Shown in pieces: positions 7,698 to 17,186 of a stretch of DNA of 21,259 nucleotides. The stretch is from Sphacelaria rigidula (Eukaryota > Phaeophyceae > Sphacelariales), in NCBI GenBank assembly GCA_964200075.2, contig CAXNAA020000445.1, positions 1 through 21,259 on the forward strand. The letters run 5' to 3'. Under the pieces are notes generated by a model. That model saw only the letters and a list, made by a program, of their open reading frames with translations. It had not been told where the DNA came from and ran no database searches. Made by a program: the position numbers and the translations under genes. Position 1 is the stretch's first letter, and every line of letters starts with the position of its first letter.

Positions 7698-7872
7698 GCA
7701 TCCCCACGCTACGTTCTACTTGACGGGAGAAAACGAGCTTGATCATCAGTAGACGCCGACAATAAAGCTCGGATGTCAACAAAGAACAATCATGCAAACG
7801 ATAACCAAGCGGTATACTCGACGAACACCAGTCGCATGATACAATCCATCCACAAAGTACCTAGACAACCAG
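7698..7872 (-). other. 3' UTR of the pol element
   Basis: About 175 bases between the pol stop and the LTR; it holds the polypurine tract next to 7698 and nothing else recognised. Confidence 0.5.
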
Positions 7873-8764
7873 TCACAGCTTGATACTATACTTGGCCTTC
7901 AGACGCTCCCGTATCTCCTTATTCAGTTTCAACGTCCGCAGTTCAGATCGTACAAACTGCGGCGCTCCTCTCAAAATGACATCCAACGGCTCCCATGAAC
8001 TTTCGTCCTCATCGAAACCTACCCATTCCACACGTACATTGTAGCCATCTCCTTCGTGTGTCTCAGATATCCCGGCGATGGCCTCCATCTCAAACTCTCC
8101 TTGAGCATATGCATGCTGGAACACCTCCTTCGGATCCGCGGTGACCTCCAGTTCGTTTTCCGTTTAGTACCGAAGACGTGCGACATGCGCGTCCTTTACC
8201 TTGCCATTCACGATATTCTGAATCTCGTAGACATGTTTTTGCTTCGCTGTTACGATCCCCCAAGGCCCTGTCAACGTACTTACGAGTTTCGGCGTTGTTC
8301 GTGAGCGCCTAACCCGCGCAGCCAACACATGATCACGCGCCATGAATTTGGCAACTGCCCCTTACTAGCAACACGTCATTGCGGTTCACGAGTCTTCTCA
8401 ACACACTGCACCACTTCCTTGTGCAGCGCTTGCTGCGCCTCCACGACTGATGCCACCTTCTCCCGTAGCATGTGCTCATCCAGCACATCGAGTCGCCAGT
8501 CGCCGACGGTCGACGATGCCAGGGTCGAAAACCTTGTGCGCGGCGTCCGTCCTAACATCACATGGTATGGCGTACTTGCGTAGCGCTCGCGGAATGCCGT
8601 GTTCAATGCCCACTGTACGGCAGGCACCAGTCCCACCCAGTCACGAACGTCGCGCCTCTCTTCTTGCAGCATGACCTTCATAGTACGGACAACCTCTCGC
8701 ATCATCCTTTCACACGTACCATTTGACCACGGCGAGTTGGTGACCGCGAACGTCCTGTCCAGCT
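7873..8764 (-). pseudogene. pol: pol: integrase C-terminal half and chromodomain
   Basis: Minus strand, starting at LDRTFAVTNSPWSNG with the catalytic E in TCERMMREV, then VPAVQWALNTAF and the post-core region (KLVSTLTGPWGIV), ending with a chromodomain (about 50 residues, VRVEWVGFDEDESSWEPL) and a stop at 7873. This is the chromovirus layout: integrase joins cDNA to the genome and the chromodomain steers it to chromatin. Damage: a TGA and frameshift near 8340-8356 and a TAA at 8163-8165. The first half of the same integrase lies at 10124-10742; the two are separated by the TRIM element at the codons ALK/L. Strong resemblance to oomycete gypsy pol is from memory. Confidence 0.9.
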
Positions 8765-9021
8765 TATAGACTTCTGTCACTCAAGATCTCATCGTCATGT
8801 GGACTTCTCCCATTACGGGCACATGGACTTCAGCAGCTTTAGTTATTCATATATTAACCCTCAGCAGAGTACAGGAGAACAGCACCATAGCCTCTCCACC
8901 AGAGTAGCAAAACCGGCTCTACTCGTCATGGAGGTCACCATCACAGAGTCTGGCAATCAGACCCGCAACTCTACCTACACAATGTTCCTGACCTTAGGTA
9001 ACAATGGTTGCTAGGTCTACA
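8765..9021 (-). repeat. 3' LTR of the TRIM (257 bp)
   Basis: Plus-strand ends TATAGAC and GTCTACA. Next to 9022 on the right is GCACCCCCAAAG, the polypurine tract in complement. Confidence 0.88.
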
Positions 9022-9862
9022 GCACCCCCAAAGCTCTTTACTACCAACAAGTAGTTACATCAGAGCTTGACAAACTCAGACAAGATTGGTGCCTGATAGT
9101 ACCGTCGTTTTCCGCAAAGAATAGCACTCTCTTCCGCTGCTTTCGACAACAGCTCCATCCATACAAGCTTGCCCCACTTCCGAACAACTCGTGAGGGATC
9201 CCAAGAAAATATCGGCCACATGGACTTGAAATCACGCTACTTGCACCACTTCGAGTTACAAAGCGATAGCCATCGCCAAGTTCGCAAATCTTCGCCAAAA
9301 ACAAGTCTCTTGGCTCTTCATTGCCACTAAACCGCAAATGTCAGCGAACGTCAAATTCCAGAGCATTCGTGACTCATCGTCCCTTTCACCCGAGACGAGT
9401 TTCTTCTCGACATTTAAAATGCACTCTTGTACGTTCAACACCTGCGCGACGGAGTGCAACAGCCAAATGATATATCATCCTCACGCTAGAAGGAAATATG
9501 CACCCAACACGTCTAAAACGCACCTGGCCTTTTGCTCCTGCAACACCGTAAACAACGTATGCATCGCATGCCTCTGCGCCGTCAGAGCTTCAGTGCTTCA
9601 ACTTGCCATCATTTTCTGGAACGCTCTTGGGCTCGCCAGCTGTCGATGAACGCCCCGTACCTCACGCACGAGCGATACCACAACCCGCCCTAGCACTGCC
9701 TCAGAACCTCCTCGGCTCTACTTCTCCAACTCCTCGCGACGTTAACACGCCTTAAGCTAGTCTTGTTTGCTGCAAACTGATCAGGCCTGCAGATTTCCCT
9801 ATCTCAAAGTGTCAGCTGCTTTTTGCGGACCTACCGCCTTAGCGGACTTAATGAACGTTCAT

Positions 9863-10119
9863 TATAGACTTCTGTCACTCAAGATCGGATCGCCATGTGG
9901 GCTCCTCCCATCACGGGCACATGAAGTACAGCAGCTTGAGATATTCATACATTGAACCTCAGTTTAGTACAGGAGGACAGGACCATAGCCTTTCTCAACC
10001 AGAGTCGCAAAACCGGCTCTACTCGTCATGGAGGTAGGTCACCATCACAGAGTCCGGCAATCAGACCCGCAACTCCACCCACAATGTCCCTTAGGTAACA
10101 ATGGTGGCTGGAGCCTACA
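9863..10119 (-). repeat. 5' LTR of the TRIM (257 bp)
   Basis: Plus-strand ends TATAGAC and GCCTACA. The 12-bp palindrome at 9851-9862 touches its inner end. Same length as the left LTR despite internal substitutions and compensating indels. Confidence 0.88.
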
Positions 10120-10123
10120 AGCT

Positions 10124-11343
10124 TCAGCGCCTTCTCCAGTGCTCGCATCATATGGTTCTTAAAATGTGACGCGGAGTCACTCACCCAGACCTCCGGCGGG
10201 CCCAACGCCTTGCACCACGCCAACAGATGCTGCACCGTCGCTGCAGCTGTACAAGAATCGGTGGGCTCCAACGATACGAAATTGCACAGATCATCCGTCA
10301 TTACAAATATATAGTTGTACCCGTCGCCTTCATCCAGGCTGCTTTCGCCCAGCGGACCACTTTCGCCAACGTACAGATAGTCAAAATGCATCACCTCGCC
10401 GTACCGTGTGTCATGCACTGTCTCCCCTAGTGGTCGCGGGACCGTTTCACCCGCTTTCGAGTCTACAACACAATGCGAGCATTTCCTCACAAAATCTGTC
10501 ACATGAGCTTCCATCCGAAACCAATAGCAACACTCTTGCAGCCGCTGCAGCGTCACCGCAATACCCCGATGGCCCGCCCCCTTCATGTGAGCACACACCA
10601 TCAAGCGTGTTTGCAGCTCTTTTGCTTGCGGCGGGATCCACAACACATTCCGCCCTGCTACATGCACGCGAAATAAACCCTCACCGTCTTTCGAAACTCG
10701 CCCAACAGCTGCTCCAAAGGTAGGGGCCCTAGCAATCATCACTCCGAACCCGGCAGCGTTTCATCAGGCTGACCGCTCGCGAACACGGCCGCAGCACGCA
10801 CACACTCCGCCGGAACGTCTACCCACCTTGACAATAAATCTCCCCAGCTGTTGCGTTCACCAGGAAATAATCGTACTGCCCAAGTACAGCCTTCCATTGC
10901 TCGAGCCTCTGGGCAGCAGTTTTACATACAGATGCCACGCACACCTCGGGGTTGAAAATGTATGCTAGATGAAGATGATCGGTGAATATATGTACCCCAC
11001 CCCATAGAAGATACTCCAACCTACGGAAAGTACTTACAATCGTATAGCCTTCCTTGTCCACCATAGCCCAACGAACCTGCGCTCACGAAAAGTTCTGCTA
11101 AGAAACCTCATCGGCTCATGGCTCATCTCTTCCACCGCCAATGTACCACCCAGCTCATCCTTCGGCACCTGCATAAAAACTTCCCCAGGGTAGATCCGAT
11201 GCATCTGGAAACATGAGCACCTCATACCCCTGCTTGGGATATGACAAAGCGACGGCGTGCGCCACCAAATCTTGCGCCTCGTGCCACGCCTGAGCACGCC
11301 TGGACGTCCATCCCAACTCCTCGATTGTCCGGTGTGACGACAC
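10124..11343 (-). pseudogene. pol: pol: RNase H and N-terminal half of integrase
   Basis: Minus strand from 11343: tether (SSHRTIEELGW), RNase H with MFPDASD, MSHEPMRFLSRTF, TDHLHLAYIF and KTAAQRLEQW, then integrase. A long clean ORF (10124-10742) holds the zinc domain (HMKGAGH and CSHC), HFDYLYVGESG with the first catalytic D, and VSDSASHFKN with the second. Frameshifts occur near 11190, near 11070, near 10850 (before the LLSRW segment) and near 10742, where GSE is followed by a stop. RT is absent: at 11344 the sequence switches to a plus-strand protease. The integrase part is the best-preserved coding sequence in the window. Confidence 0.9.
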
Positions 11344-11344
11344 T

Positions 11345-12055
11345 CGAGACCGTTTGCCCTGTTATTGCCGTTTTGGATTTGGGGGCTGGCGTCATTTTCA
11401 TGTCCGAAAAAGTGGCCGCCCAGTTGCAAGCAGTGTTCCCTGATGTGCCAGTTGTCACGAGTATGACTCGTGCACACCCCGTGAAACTAGCTGATGGTCA
11501 TGTACGGAGTATGCAGTCGAACACATGCCTAGTGCGCACCGCTCTGCACACCAGCTGGGGGCCGGTAGTGTTTGATCCGTGTCAGTATGCGGTTATGCTA
11601 GGTGCCGATGATGTGATGATCATCGGGAGCGGTACGCCGGATGCCATGGGCATTGACGTGTATAGTGGGCTGGACGCATGCGCACGCTCAAGACACGCGT
11701 TGGTGAGAGGTGTAGATACGCCTGAATTCCGAGAATATAGACGTGTGAGCATTGCGATTGAGGCGTTGCAAGATCCAGGCGGACAAGAGGAGCCTGTGGA
11801 TCCCTTCATCGAGCGATTGACGTCGCGTGGACTCGAGATGAACATGACTCCAAAGGAGGAGCTGGTTGAGCGTCGTCTTGCATAGGATCATACGGTACAG
11901 GTGGCTGCGGACAAGAGGATATCGGCGAGCGGCGTTGGTAAGCTTCGGGAAGTTGTTGGGCACCGTGTCAACGCTTTTCGGCGAGCACTGCGCGGTGATC
12001 CGCCTGCTCGTGTATAGCCATTGAAGGTGAGATTCCATGTGCGGCTTCGAAAATT
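11345..12055 (+). pseudogene. protease (retropepsin-like) and pre-RT linker
   Basis: Plus-strand frame beginning near LETVCPVIAVLD. The active-site motif is DLGAG rather than DSGAG as in the copy at 16.46 kb, so the catalytic triplet is altered. It continues through SEKVAAQLQAVFPDV, HPVKLADGHVRS, RTALHTSWGPVV and IDVYSGLDAC, then the post-protease part with VDPFIERLTSRGLEMN. In-frame TAG at 11883-11885 and 12015-12017 (the latter in RV*PLKV, where the copy at 15.17 kb has E). The left end meets the minus-strand tether at 11344; the right end meets an inverted LTR leader near 12056. The natural enzyme cuts the gag-pol polyprotein. Confidence 0.8.
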
Positions 12056-12093
12056 CAATCCAGAAACGACAAGTTTCCTGAATAAACATCTAC
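12056..12093 (-). promoter_or_regulatory. leader fragment next to LTR
   Basis: Minus strand: the leader directly after the LTR at 12094-12359, with the ACTTGTCGTTTCTGG block shared with 18.18 kb. The palindrome is degraded here (GTAGATGTTTAT). It is cut off at the junction with the plus-strand protease fragment. Confidence 0.5.
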
Positions 12094-12359
12094 TGTAAAC
12101 CTGTGTGGAATCAGAACAAGGTCACAGTGCTGCTCCAGAGGCTCCTCCCTTTCATGGGCTCCACAGACTTCAAGACTCAAGCAGTTATACAAACAGCGGT
12201 CTTCGTTAAAACCAGAAGTGACCCTTCTTTTCTCCCCTCGCAAACACAATATGCTACGCATTTGATAATCATTCTCCAACCCATCGTCACATGATCCAAA
12301 CTGATACTCATATGTTACCGTACTCCTCATGCTAGAGGTGCTACTGTGCTTCTTTTACA
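12094..12359 (-). repeat. 5' LTR fragment of a lost element (TGTAAA family, 266 bp)
   Basis: Plus-strand ends TGTAAAC and TTTTACA. Matches 7437-7697 and 18211-18474 along its length. The leader on its left makes it a 5' LTR on the minus strand whose body is gone beyond 12056. Flanks CTAC and GGTA do not match, as expected if only one LTR survives. Confidence 0.75.
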
Positions 12360-12778
12360 GGTAACATCAAGCAAAGAATAAATGACACTATTTCGCAGAG
12401 AGCGATCAGAGATGCATATCAAACCCAACCTGTTGACGGTAATCTATACTGGCTTTCCAGACATCGACAGCGGAATTGCACCTGTCTGCCGGGAATACGC
12501 TAGAGACAACTGATAACTGATAAAATTGCTGCAAGGATTTGACGCTTCGCGCCACCGCCCAAATTGAGTGATTCCAAGGCAAAGAATAATGTGGAGTATT
12601 CGGAGCTGAGACCATTAGTTGGAGGTAATAAAAAAAATAATGGGATCCTTTAAAGGTTGTTTAGGCTGGCGATCGCACAAACTGCCCGTGCAAGCAAAAT
12701 AAGACAACCTGCCCGTAAAAAAAGAATCCCATACAGATACAAACTCACCTGTCGGCAGGGCTTCAAGACAATAGAGTT
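12360..12778. other. non-coding flank, AT-rich
   Basis: No ORF accepted. It holds a poly-A stretch near 12630 and a 91-bp foldback (listed separately). Confidence 0.4.
12641..12731. repeat. small foldback, 11-bp terminal inverted repeats
   Basis: TGGGATCCTTT at the left end and AAAGAATCCCA at the right end pair with one mismatch; GGTTGT and ACAACC inside also pair at offset positions. No clear target duplication. Confidence 0.3.
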
Positions 12779-13025
12779 TGTATCAATCTCTGTCACTTAA
12801 GCGCACATATGCTTTGGCAGCTTCACATATTCATGTATTAACCCTGAGCCGTTTTATTGTATAGGGGATCAGTATCACAGACTCTCTTCCCCATGGGGTA
12901 AAATAACCAACACACCACGGGGATAAAACTCACACAGATTTAACCGATCACACCCACATACCAGCAATCTATCAACCAGCGGTATTATGCCCCCAACCTA
13001 GGTAACAATGGTGGCTAGGGTATAA
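12779..13025 (-). repeat. degenerate LTR of the TGTAGAC family
   Basis: Starts TGTATCA and ends near GGGTATAA. Recognisable blocks in order are CTGTCACT, TATTCATGTATTAACCCT and CTAGGTAACAATGGTGGCT, as in the LTRs at 5679 and 8765. Followed by the polypurine complement GCACCTCCAAAG, so it is an old 3' LTR on the minus strand. Confidence 0.65.
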
Positions 13026-13142
13026 AGCACCTCCAAAGCTGTTTTTCTACCGAAAAGTAGTCAAATTAGAGCTTGAAAAACTTTGACATCGTTGTACTAC
13101 ACTCATTTTTCGCATAGGACAGCAATCCCTGCCTCTGTTTCC
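13026..13142 (-). repeat. 3' UTR fragment
   Basis: Matches 9022-9140 of the TRIM interior (AAGTAGTC, AGAGCTTG, then the GACATCGTTG area), cut short by the LTR at 13143. Confidence 0.55.
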
Positions 13143-13438
13143 TATAGGCTTGTCACTCAAGATCAGACAGCTATGTGGACTCCTCCCGTCGTGGGCACAT
13201 AGACTTCAGTAGCATTAGTTATTGATGTGTTAACCCTCAGATGTTAATTGTACAGGAGAATAGGACCACAGCCTCTCTTTAAAGGGATAAAACCGACCTC
13301 AAATCTTGTGGCGATAAAACACCCACAGAGTCAACTGATCAGACCTGCAGACCCGCGATCCAACAACCAGCTGTAAACGCTTACAGCGCATGGAACCACC
13401 TATATAATGTCCCCAACCTAGGGAACAATGGTCACTGG
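13143..13438 (-). repeat. degenerate LTR, right end lost
   Basis: Starts TATAGGCTTGTCACTCAAG and carries the same blocks as the LTR at 5679, with about 40 extra bases in the middle. The last bases and the start of the UTR are deleted: CACTGG runs straight into GAGTAGTCACATTAGAG. Confidence 0.6.
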
Positions 13439-13780
13439 ACGAGTAGTCACATTAGAGCCTGAAAAACTCAGGCATCTTGCGTGGTGATACCGTTGTTCAC
13501 CGTATAGAAATGTAGTCCATCCCTGTCGCAATTCTCGATAACAGCTCCATAGAAGCTTACCCTGATTCCAAACAACTCAAAAGAGATTTGGAAAATCGTC
13601 CCTCATACACATGCAATCACGCTACTTGCACCACTCCGAATTCCAGCAGTGATAGCAAGCGCAAATCCAACAATCCCTTCCCAAAACAAGTAACACTCTT
13701 GAATCCATCCACATGGGCAACGAAAAGCTCAAACGTCAGCGAACGTCGGATTCCGAAGCACTCGAGACTAATCGCCTCTC
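13439..13780 (-). repeat. 3' UTR copy
   Basis: Matches about 9050-9380 of the TRIM interior, including ATCACGCTACTTGCACCACT and CGTCAGCGAACGTC. It is cut at 13781 by another LTR. Confidence 0.6.
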
Positions 13781-14063
13781 TATAGACTTGGCTGGAATCA
13801 AAACAAGGTCACAGTGCTGCTCCAGAGGCTTCCTCCCTGTCACGGGATCCAGATACCCCAAGACTCAAGCAGTTACAAACAGATGTCTTCGTTAAAACCA
13901 GAGGTGATCGGCGCACCTCGTGTGCAAGCATCATACATCACGGAGTCCACCGATCATACTCTCAGACCCATCATCCATCAGCAAGCCTATGAACGAGTGC
14001 TATGCATTTTGTCGACTGCAGTGCTGTATCTTCCCAGGGCAACAATGTTACCCAGAGTCTACA
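13781..14063 (-). repeat. 3' LTR, fourth family (283 bp)
   Basis: Plus-strand ends TATAGAC and AGTCTACA. Left part resembles the TGTAAA family (AACAAGGTCACAGTGCTGCT); the right part is its own. Followed by GCACCCCCATAG, the polypurine tract in complement, so it is a 3' LTR on the minus strand. Confidence 0.7.
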
Positions 14064-14893
14064 GCACCCCCATAGCTCGCTTCCTACCAACAAGGAGTCA
14101 ACCTAAAGCTTGATAAACTAAGACATCATTGTTGCCGAAGTCTACCGTCGTTTTCCACATAGAGTGGCAATCCCTACCGCAGTATACGGTAACAGCCATA
14201 CAAGCTTGTCCAATTTGCGAATAACTCGCAAGAGATCCAAAACGTCCATCATGAACACGCAATCACGCTACTTGCATCGCTCCGAGTCACGGAGCGACAG
14301 CTGATGCCCACCTCTCAAAACCATGCCCCAAACAAGTTTTCTGACTCCAAACCGGCAAAGAAATCTCCAACGTCAACGAACGTCAAAACTCTAAAGCCAC
14401 CGTGACAATTCTTCTTTCTCATCCGATACCGTTCAACATCCCAAATGGTCTTTCATACGTTCAACACCTGCGCAAAGGAGTGCAACAGCCAAGCAATATA
14501 CCTGCAACTAGAATCAAATAAGTATCCAGCACATCTCGAACGCAGCTGGTCTCTTGCTTGTTTAACTCCGTGAAAACGTATGCATCGCATACCTCTTCTT
14601 CGTGAAAGCTTCAAAGCTTTATTGCACTACTCCAACTCATGAGCATCCTGGAAAGAAAGCCATGACTTGAACCGATTTTCAAGAAATTTATACCAATCCA
14701 ATGTGGGCAAACGGACCTCGACCTCCGCCATCATTGATGACCCGTAGTAATATCGTTCTCAAACTCGTTTGTACCGAGTACATCCCAGAAAGCACCCAGA
14801 TAAAATATCCCAACTTGGATTCAGGACCGTGATATCCCATCGGTCGATTAACCGCGATGTGAAACGCAGTTTATCTCCCAACAGATTTGCAGC
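14064..14893 (-). repeat. long 3' UTR copy and flank
   Basis: Bases 14064-14650 follow 9022-9600 of the TRIM interior (CCGTCGTTTTCC, ATCACGCTACTTGC, GTTCAACACCTGCGCAAAGG). From about 14650 to 14893 I recognise nothing. No ORF is supported; the unit is a non-coding 3' region that must have followed a gene now missing. Confidence 0.55.
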
Positions 14894-15151
14894 TCTAGAC
14901 TCAGGGCAACATTGTTACCTTGACTCGGTACATGACTGCAGTCGACAAAATGCATAGCTGGCGTTTATAGGCTGGATGGCGGATAAAGGATCTGAGAGTA
15001 TGATCGTTGGACTCCGTGATGTATGATGTTTGCATACGAGGTGAGCCGATCAATTCAGGTTTCAACGAAGACTGTTGTTTGTGTAACTACTTGAGTCTAG
15101 AAGTCTCTGGAGCCCCTGACAGGGACGAAGCCTCTGGAACAGCACTGTGAC
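14894..15151 (+). repeat. inverted copy of the fourth-family LTR, 3' end lost
   Basis: Starts TCTAGACTCAGGGCAAC and follows the complement of 13781-14063 (CTGCAGTCGACAAAATGCAT, ACTCCGTGATGTATGATG) until GCACTGTGACC, where about 30-40 bases of the LTR end are missing. It then meets the pre-RT linker. Confidence 0.7.
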
Positions 15152-15157
15152 CAAAAT

Positions 15158-16052
15158 CTCGTGTAGAGCCATTGAAGGTGAAATTCAAACCTTGAGCTAG
15201 AGCAGTCAAGGCGAGCCCGCGAGTGTATTCCCCTGTAAAGGCAACGTGGTTGGCAGGGTGTATGGTGACGCTGGTGGCGCTTGGGCTCATATTTAGCAGC
15301 GTAGAGGCAGCATGGGCGATTGCGGCCATGGCGACGCCGAAGAAGGACGGTTATCGACTGGTGAGTGATTATCGCGCGGTAAACAAGCAGATTGAGAAGG
15401 TTCCGAATGTCATGCCCGACCATGAGGCGGAGATGGTCGACCTGCTAGGCGCTGCGTGTTTTGGCAAGATTGATACGCTGTAGGGTTACTGGCAGATGCC
15501 GTTAGCGGCTGATGCACAAGAAATATTCACGATTGCGGCTCCCGAAGGTCTGTTTACCCCCACACGGGTGCCGTAAGGGGTGTTGAATGCGACGGGGTAT
15601 TTTCAGGGCATCATGACAGGATTATTGACCGGACTTCAGTGCAAAGTATGCGTGGATGATATCTTGTGGTGGGGTAAAGACGAGGATGATCTGTTGTGTA
15701 CACTGGACGAGGTTTTGGGCCGTTTGGAGAATGCTAGTCTTTTGGCGGCTGCGCACAAGTGCATGTTCTACGACACACAGATCATGTGGTGCGGAAAGGT
15801 ATTTTCAGGTGGTCAAGCGGCTCATGACCGCGAGAGACTATGAGCAGGCTGGCCAATCTTAGGCGCGTTCGCACAGCAGGCGACCTTATGCAGTTTCTGC
15901 AGGCGGTCAAGTGGCTGAGAACGTCCCCGCTGCGTTTGGCGGAGGTGGTGGAGCCGCTGCGGCGTGCTCAGGCGTGGCACGAGGCGCATGATTTGATGGC
16001 GCACGCCGTCGCTTTGTCATATCCCAAGCAGGGGTATGAGGTGCTCATGTTT
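15158..16052 (+). pseudogene. pol: pol: reverse transcriptase with start of RNase H
   Basis: Opens in the pre-RT linker (RVEPLKVKFKP), then VSDYRAVNKQIEKVP, GYWQMPLAADAQEIFTI, GLFTPTRVP, GVLNATGYFQ and the catalytic box VCVDDILWWG with both aspartates, then HKCMFYD, WCGKVFSGGQ and LMQFLQAVKWLRTS. A shortened connection leads into RNase H (RAQAWHEAHD, YEVLMFP), where it stops at 16.05 kb. Damage: TGA in the linker (about 15193), TAG at 15481-15483 and TAA at 15574-15576, both where gypsy elements have Q, and a frameshift at 15840. It would copy element RNA into DNA. The right end abuts a protease in opposite orientation. Confidence 0.93.
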
Positions 16053-16280
16053 CCAGCCTAGTGGACACGTCAATGCCCACGGCCTCTAGCGTACCGCTCC
16101 CATTGGCACCTGGCATAACCACAGAATGACATTAACACCACCGGCCCCCAACGCGTGTATTGAGCGTGTGCATGCGTCCAGCCTACTGGACACGTCAATG
16201 CCCACGGCCCCCAGCGTACCGCTCCCATTGGCACCTGGCATAACCACAGAATGACACAGACTTAACACCACCGGCCCCCA
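16053..16280. repeat. tandem duplication, 125-bp step
   Basis: CCAGCCTA starts at 16053 and 16178; about 100 bases after each are nearly identical, including CCCATTGGCACCTGGCATAA. It duplicates the end of the inverted protease fragment right at the junction with RT. Confidence 0.85.
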
Positions 16281-16580
16281 GCTAGTGTGCAGAGCGGTGC
16301 GCACTAGGTACTTCTTCGACTGCATACTCCGTTCATCACCATCGGCTAGTTTCACGGGGTGTGCATGAGCCATGCTCGTTACAACTTGCACATCAGGGGA
16401 CACTGCTTGCATCTGGGCCGCCACTTTCTCAGATATGATAGTGATGCCAGCCCCCGAATCCAAAACGGCAGTAACAGGGCAAACGTTCTTGGCTGCGGAA
16501 CCAGGAACGGACACGTCTGCCCGGCAGCATCGCTGCTTGCGGTGACTGCTGCCGAGATAGCCCCCCCCCAAACCGGCCAA
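16058..16580 (-). pseudogene. protease (retropepsin-like), C-terminal end duplicated
   Basis: Minus-strand ORF with VLDSGAGITIISEKVAAQ; the D-S-G catalytic triplet is intact (16455-16460). It continues through HPVKLADGDERS, RTALHTSWGPVV and IDVSSRLDAC as in the plus-strand copy at 11.35 kb. A short loss turns the MLGADD-like segment into MPGANGSG. After SIHALG the frame re-enters a duplicated upstream segment, so the natural C-terminus is missing. It follows gag on the same strand, the normal gypsy order, with a frameshift in a C/G run near 16561. Confidence 0.8.
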
Positions 16581-17044
16581 AAACGTGCACGAGGGCGATA
16601 CTCATAAATGCCGTTAGAGCTGGGTTCTTGCTGCCCGACGCAACTCATTTGGGCGTCATAGCTGATTTCGCACTCCTACACGCCTCTCATATGGGCGAAG
16701 TTGCTGTAAACAAGCCCAACAGTGGAATCGCAGCCGGTTTGCCAAACGGTCTTCGGTGCACTTTTTGTAGGGGGGCTATCTCGGCGTTAGTCCGGTCAGC
16801 TACCACACCCTCAGCCTGTAAACCTGCAACCTCAGCGGTGTGCAGACCCCGCCATACCGGCATTGTCTGAGACGTCCACTCCTGAGCTAGTCCTGCCGGC
16901 AGTGGGAGTTGACCTGCAGGAGCTGGAGCGGAAGGCTTGGGTGGCACCACGCTATCCGCACTACTAGCGCCCCCCTGCGTTCCATCCCCCGGGAAAACAG
17001 CCCCTGTGGGAGCAGGACTTTTACTGCCCCCCGCTGACCATGGA

Positions 17045-17091
17045 CCTGTTGTTGTTGCTGCTGCTGCTGCGGCGGCGGCGGCGACGACGAC
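17045..17091. repeat. trinucleotide repeat coding S/P/Q runs
   Basis: GTT, GCT, GCG and ACG triplets in series; on the minus strand they encode a serine, proline and glutamine run (SSSPPPPQQQQQQQQ) just after the zinc knuckle. Confidence 0.8.
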
Positions 17092-17144
17092 TTTGCTTGC
17101 CCTCCTGACGCACTCACCGTGGCCGCAGGTGTGCTCTGTTTGTT

Positions 17145-17186
17145 ACAACCCTTCCTGTCGTGACCCTTATGGCTACACTCGAAACA
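17145..17186 (-). other. CCHC zinc knuckle of gag
   Basis: CFECSHKGHDRKGC fits C-x2-C-x4-H-x4-C exactly, the retroviral nucleocapsid motif that binds element RNA. All four ligands are intact although the surrounding gene is broken. Confidence 0.93.

Larger units (their letters stand above)
8765..10119 (-). mobile_element. TRIM-like coding-free LTR element inside integrase
   Basis: 1355 bp with LTRs of 257 bp at each end (8765-9021 and 9863-10119) and an 841-bp interior, flanked by AGCT on both sides (8761-8764 and 10120-10123). Removing it plus one AGCT rejoins the integrase codons as EKALKLDRTF. Orientation is minus: palindrome ATGAACGTTCAT next to the right LTR, G-rich tract next to the left one. 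The interior is made of the gag-B leader (9610-9862) and a 3' UTR (9022-9609) with all coding sequence gone. It must have been moved by proteins of a related element. LTRs have diverged visibly with indels, so it is older than the insertion at 1765. Confidence 0.9.

Noticed and set aside
8799-9014. Plus-strand ORF inside the left TRIM LTR
   Set aside because: Lies wholly within an LTR, opposite to the element, and is broken in the other LTR copies.
9041-9459. Minus-strand ORFs in the TRIM interior
   Set aside because: The homologous UTR copies at 13.4 and 14.1 kb do not keep the frames, so I treat the interior as non-coding.
10166-10723. 185-codon plus-strand ORF
   Set aside because: Antisense to the integrase on the minus strand, which has clear motifs.
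12641-12731. MITE call for the 91-bp foldback
   Set aside because: Ends are short and no target duplication is visible; listed only as a foldback.
15481-15576. RIP-like or deamination signature in RT (CAG to TAG and CAA to TAA)
   Set aside because: Only two C-to-T stops, in no consistent dinucleotide context, and other stops in the window need other changes. Not enough for a mutational-process claim.
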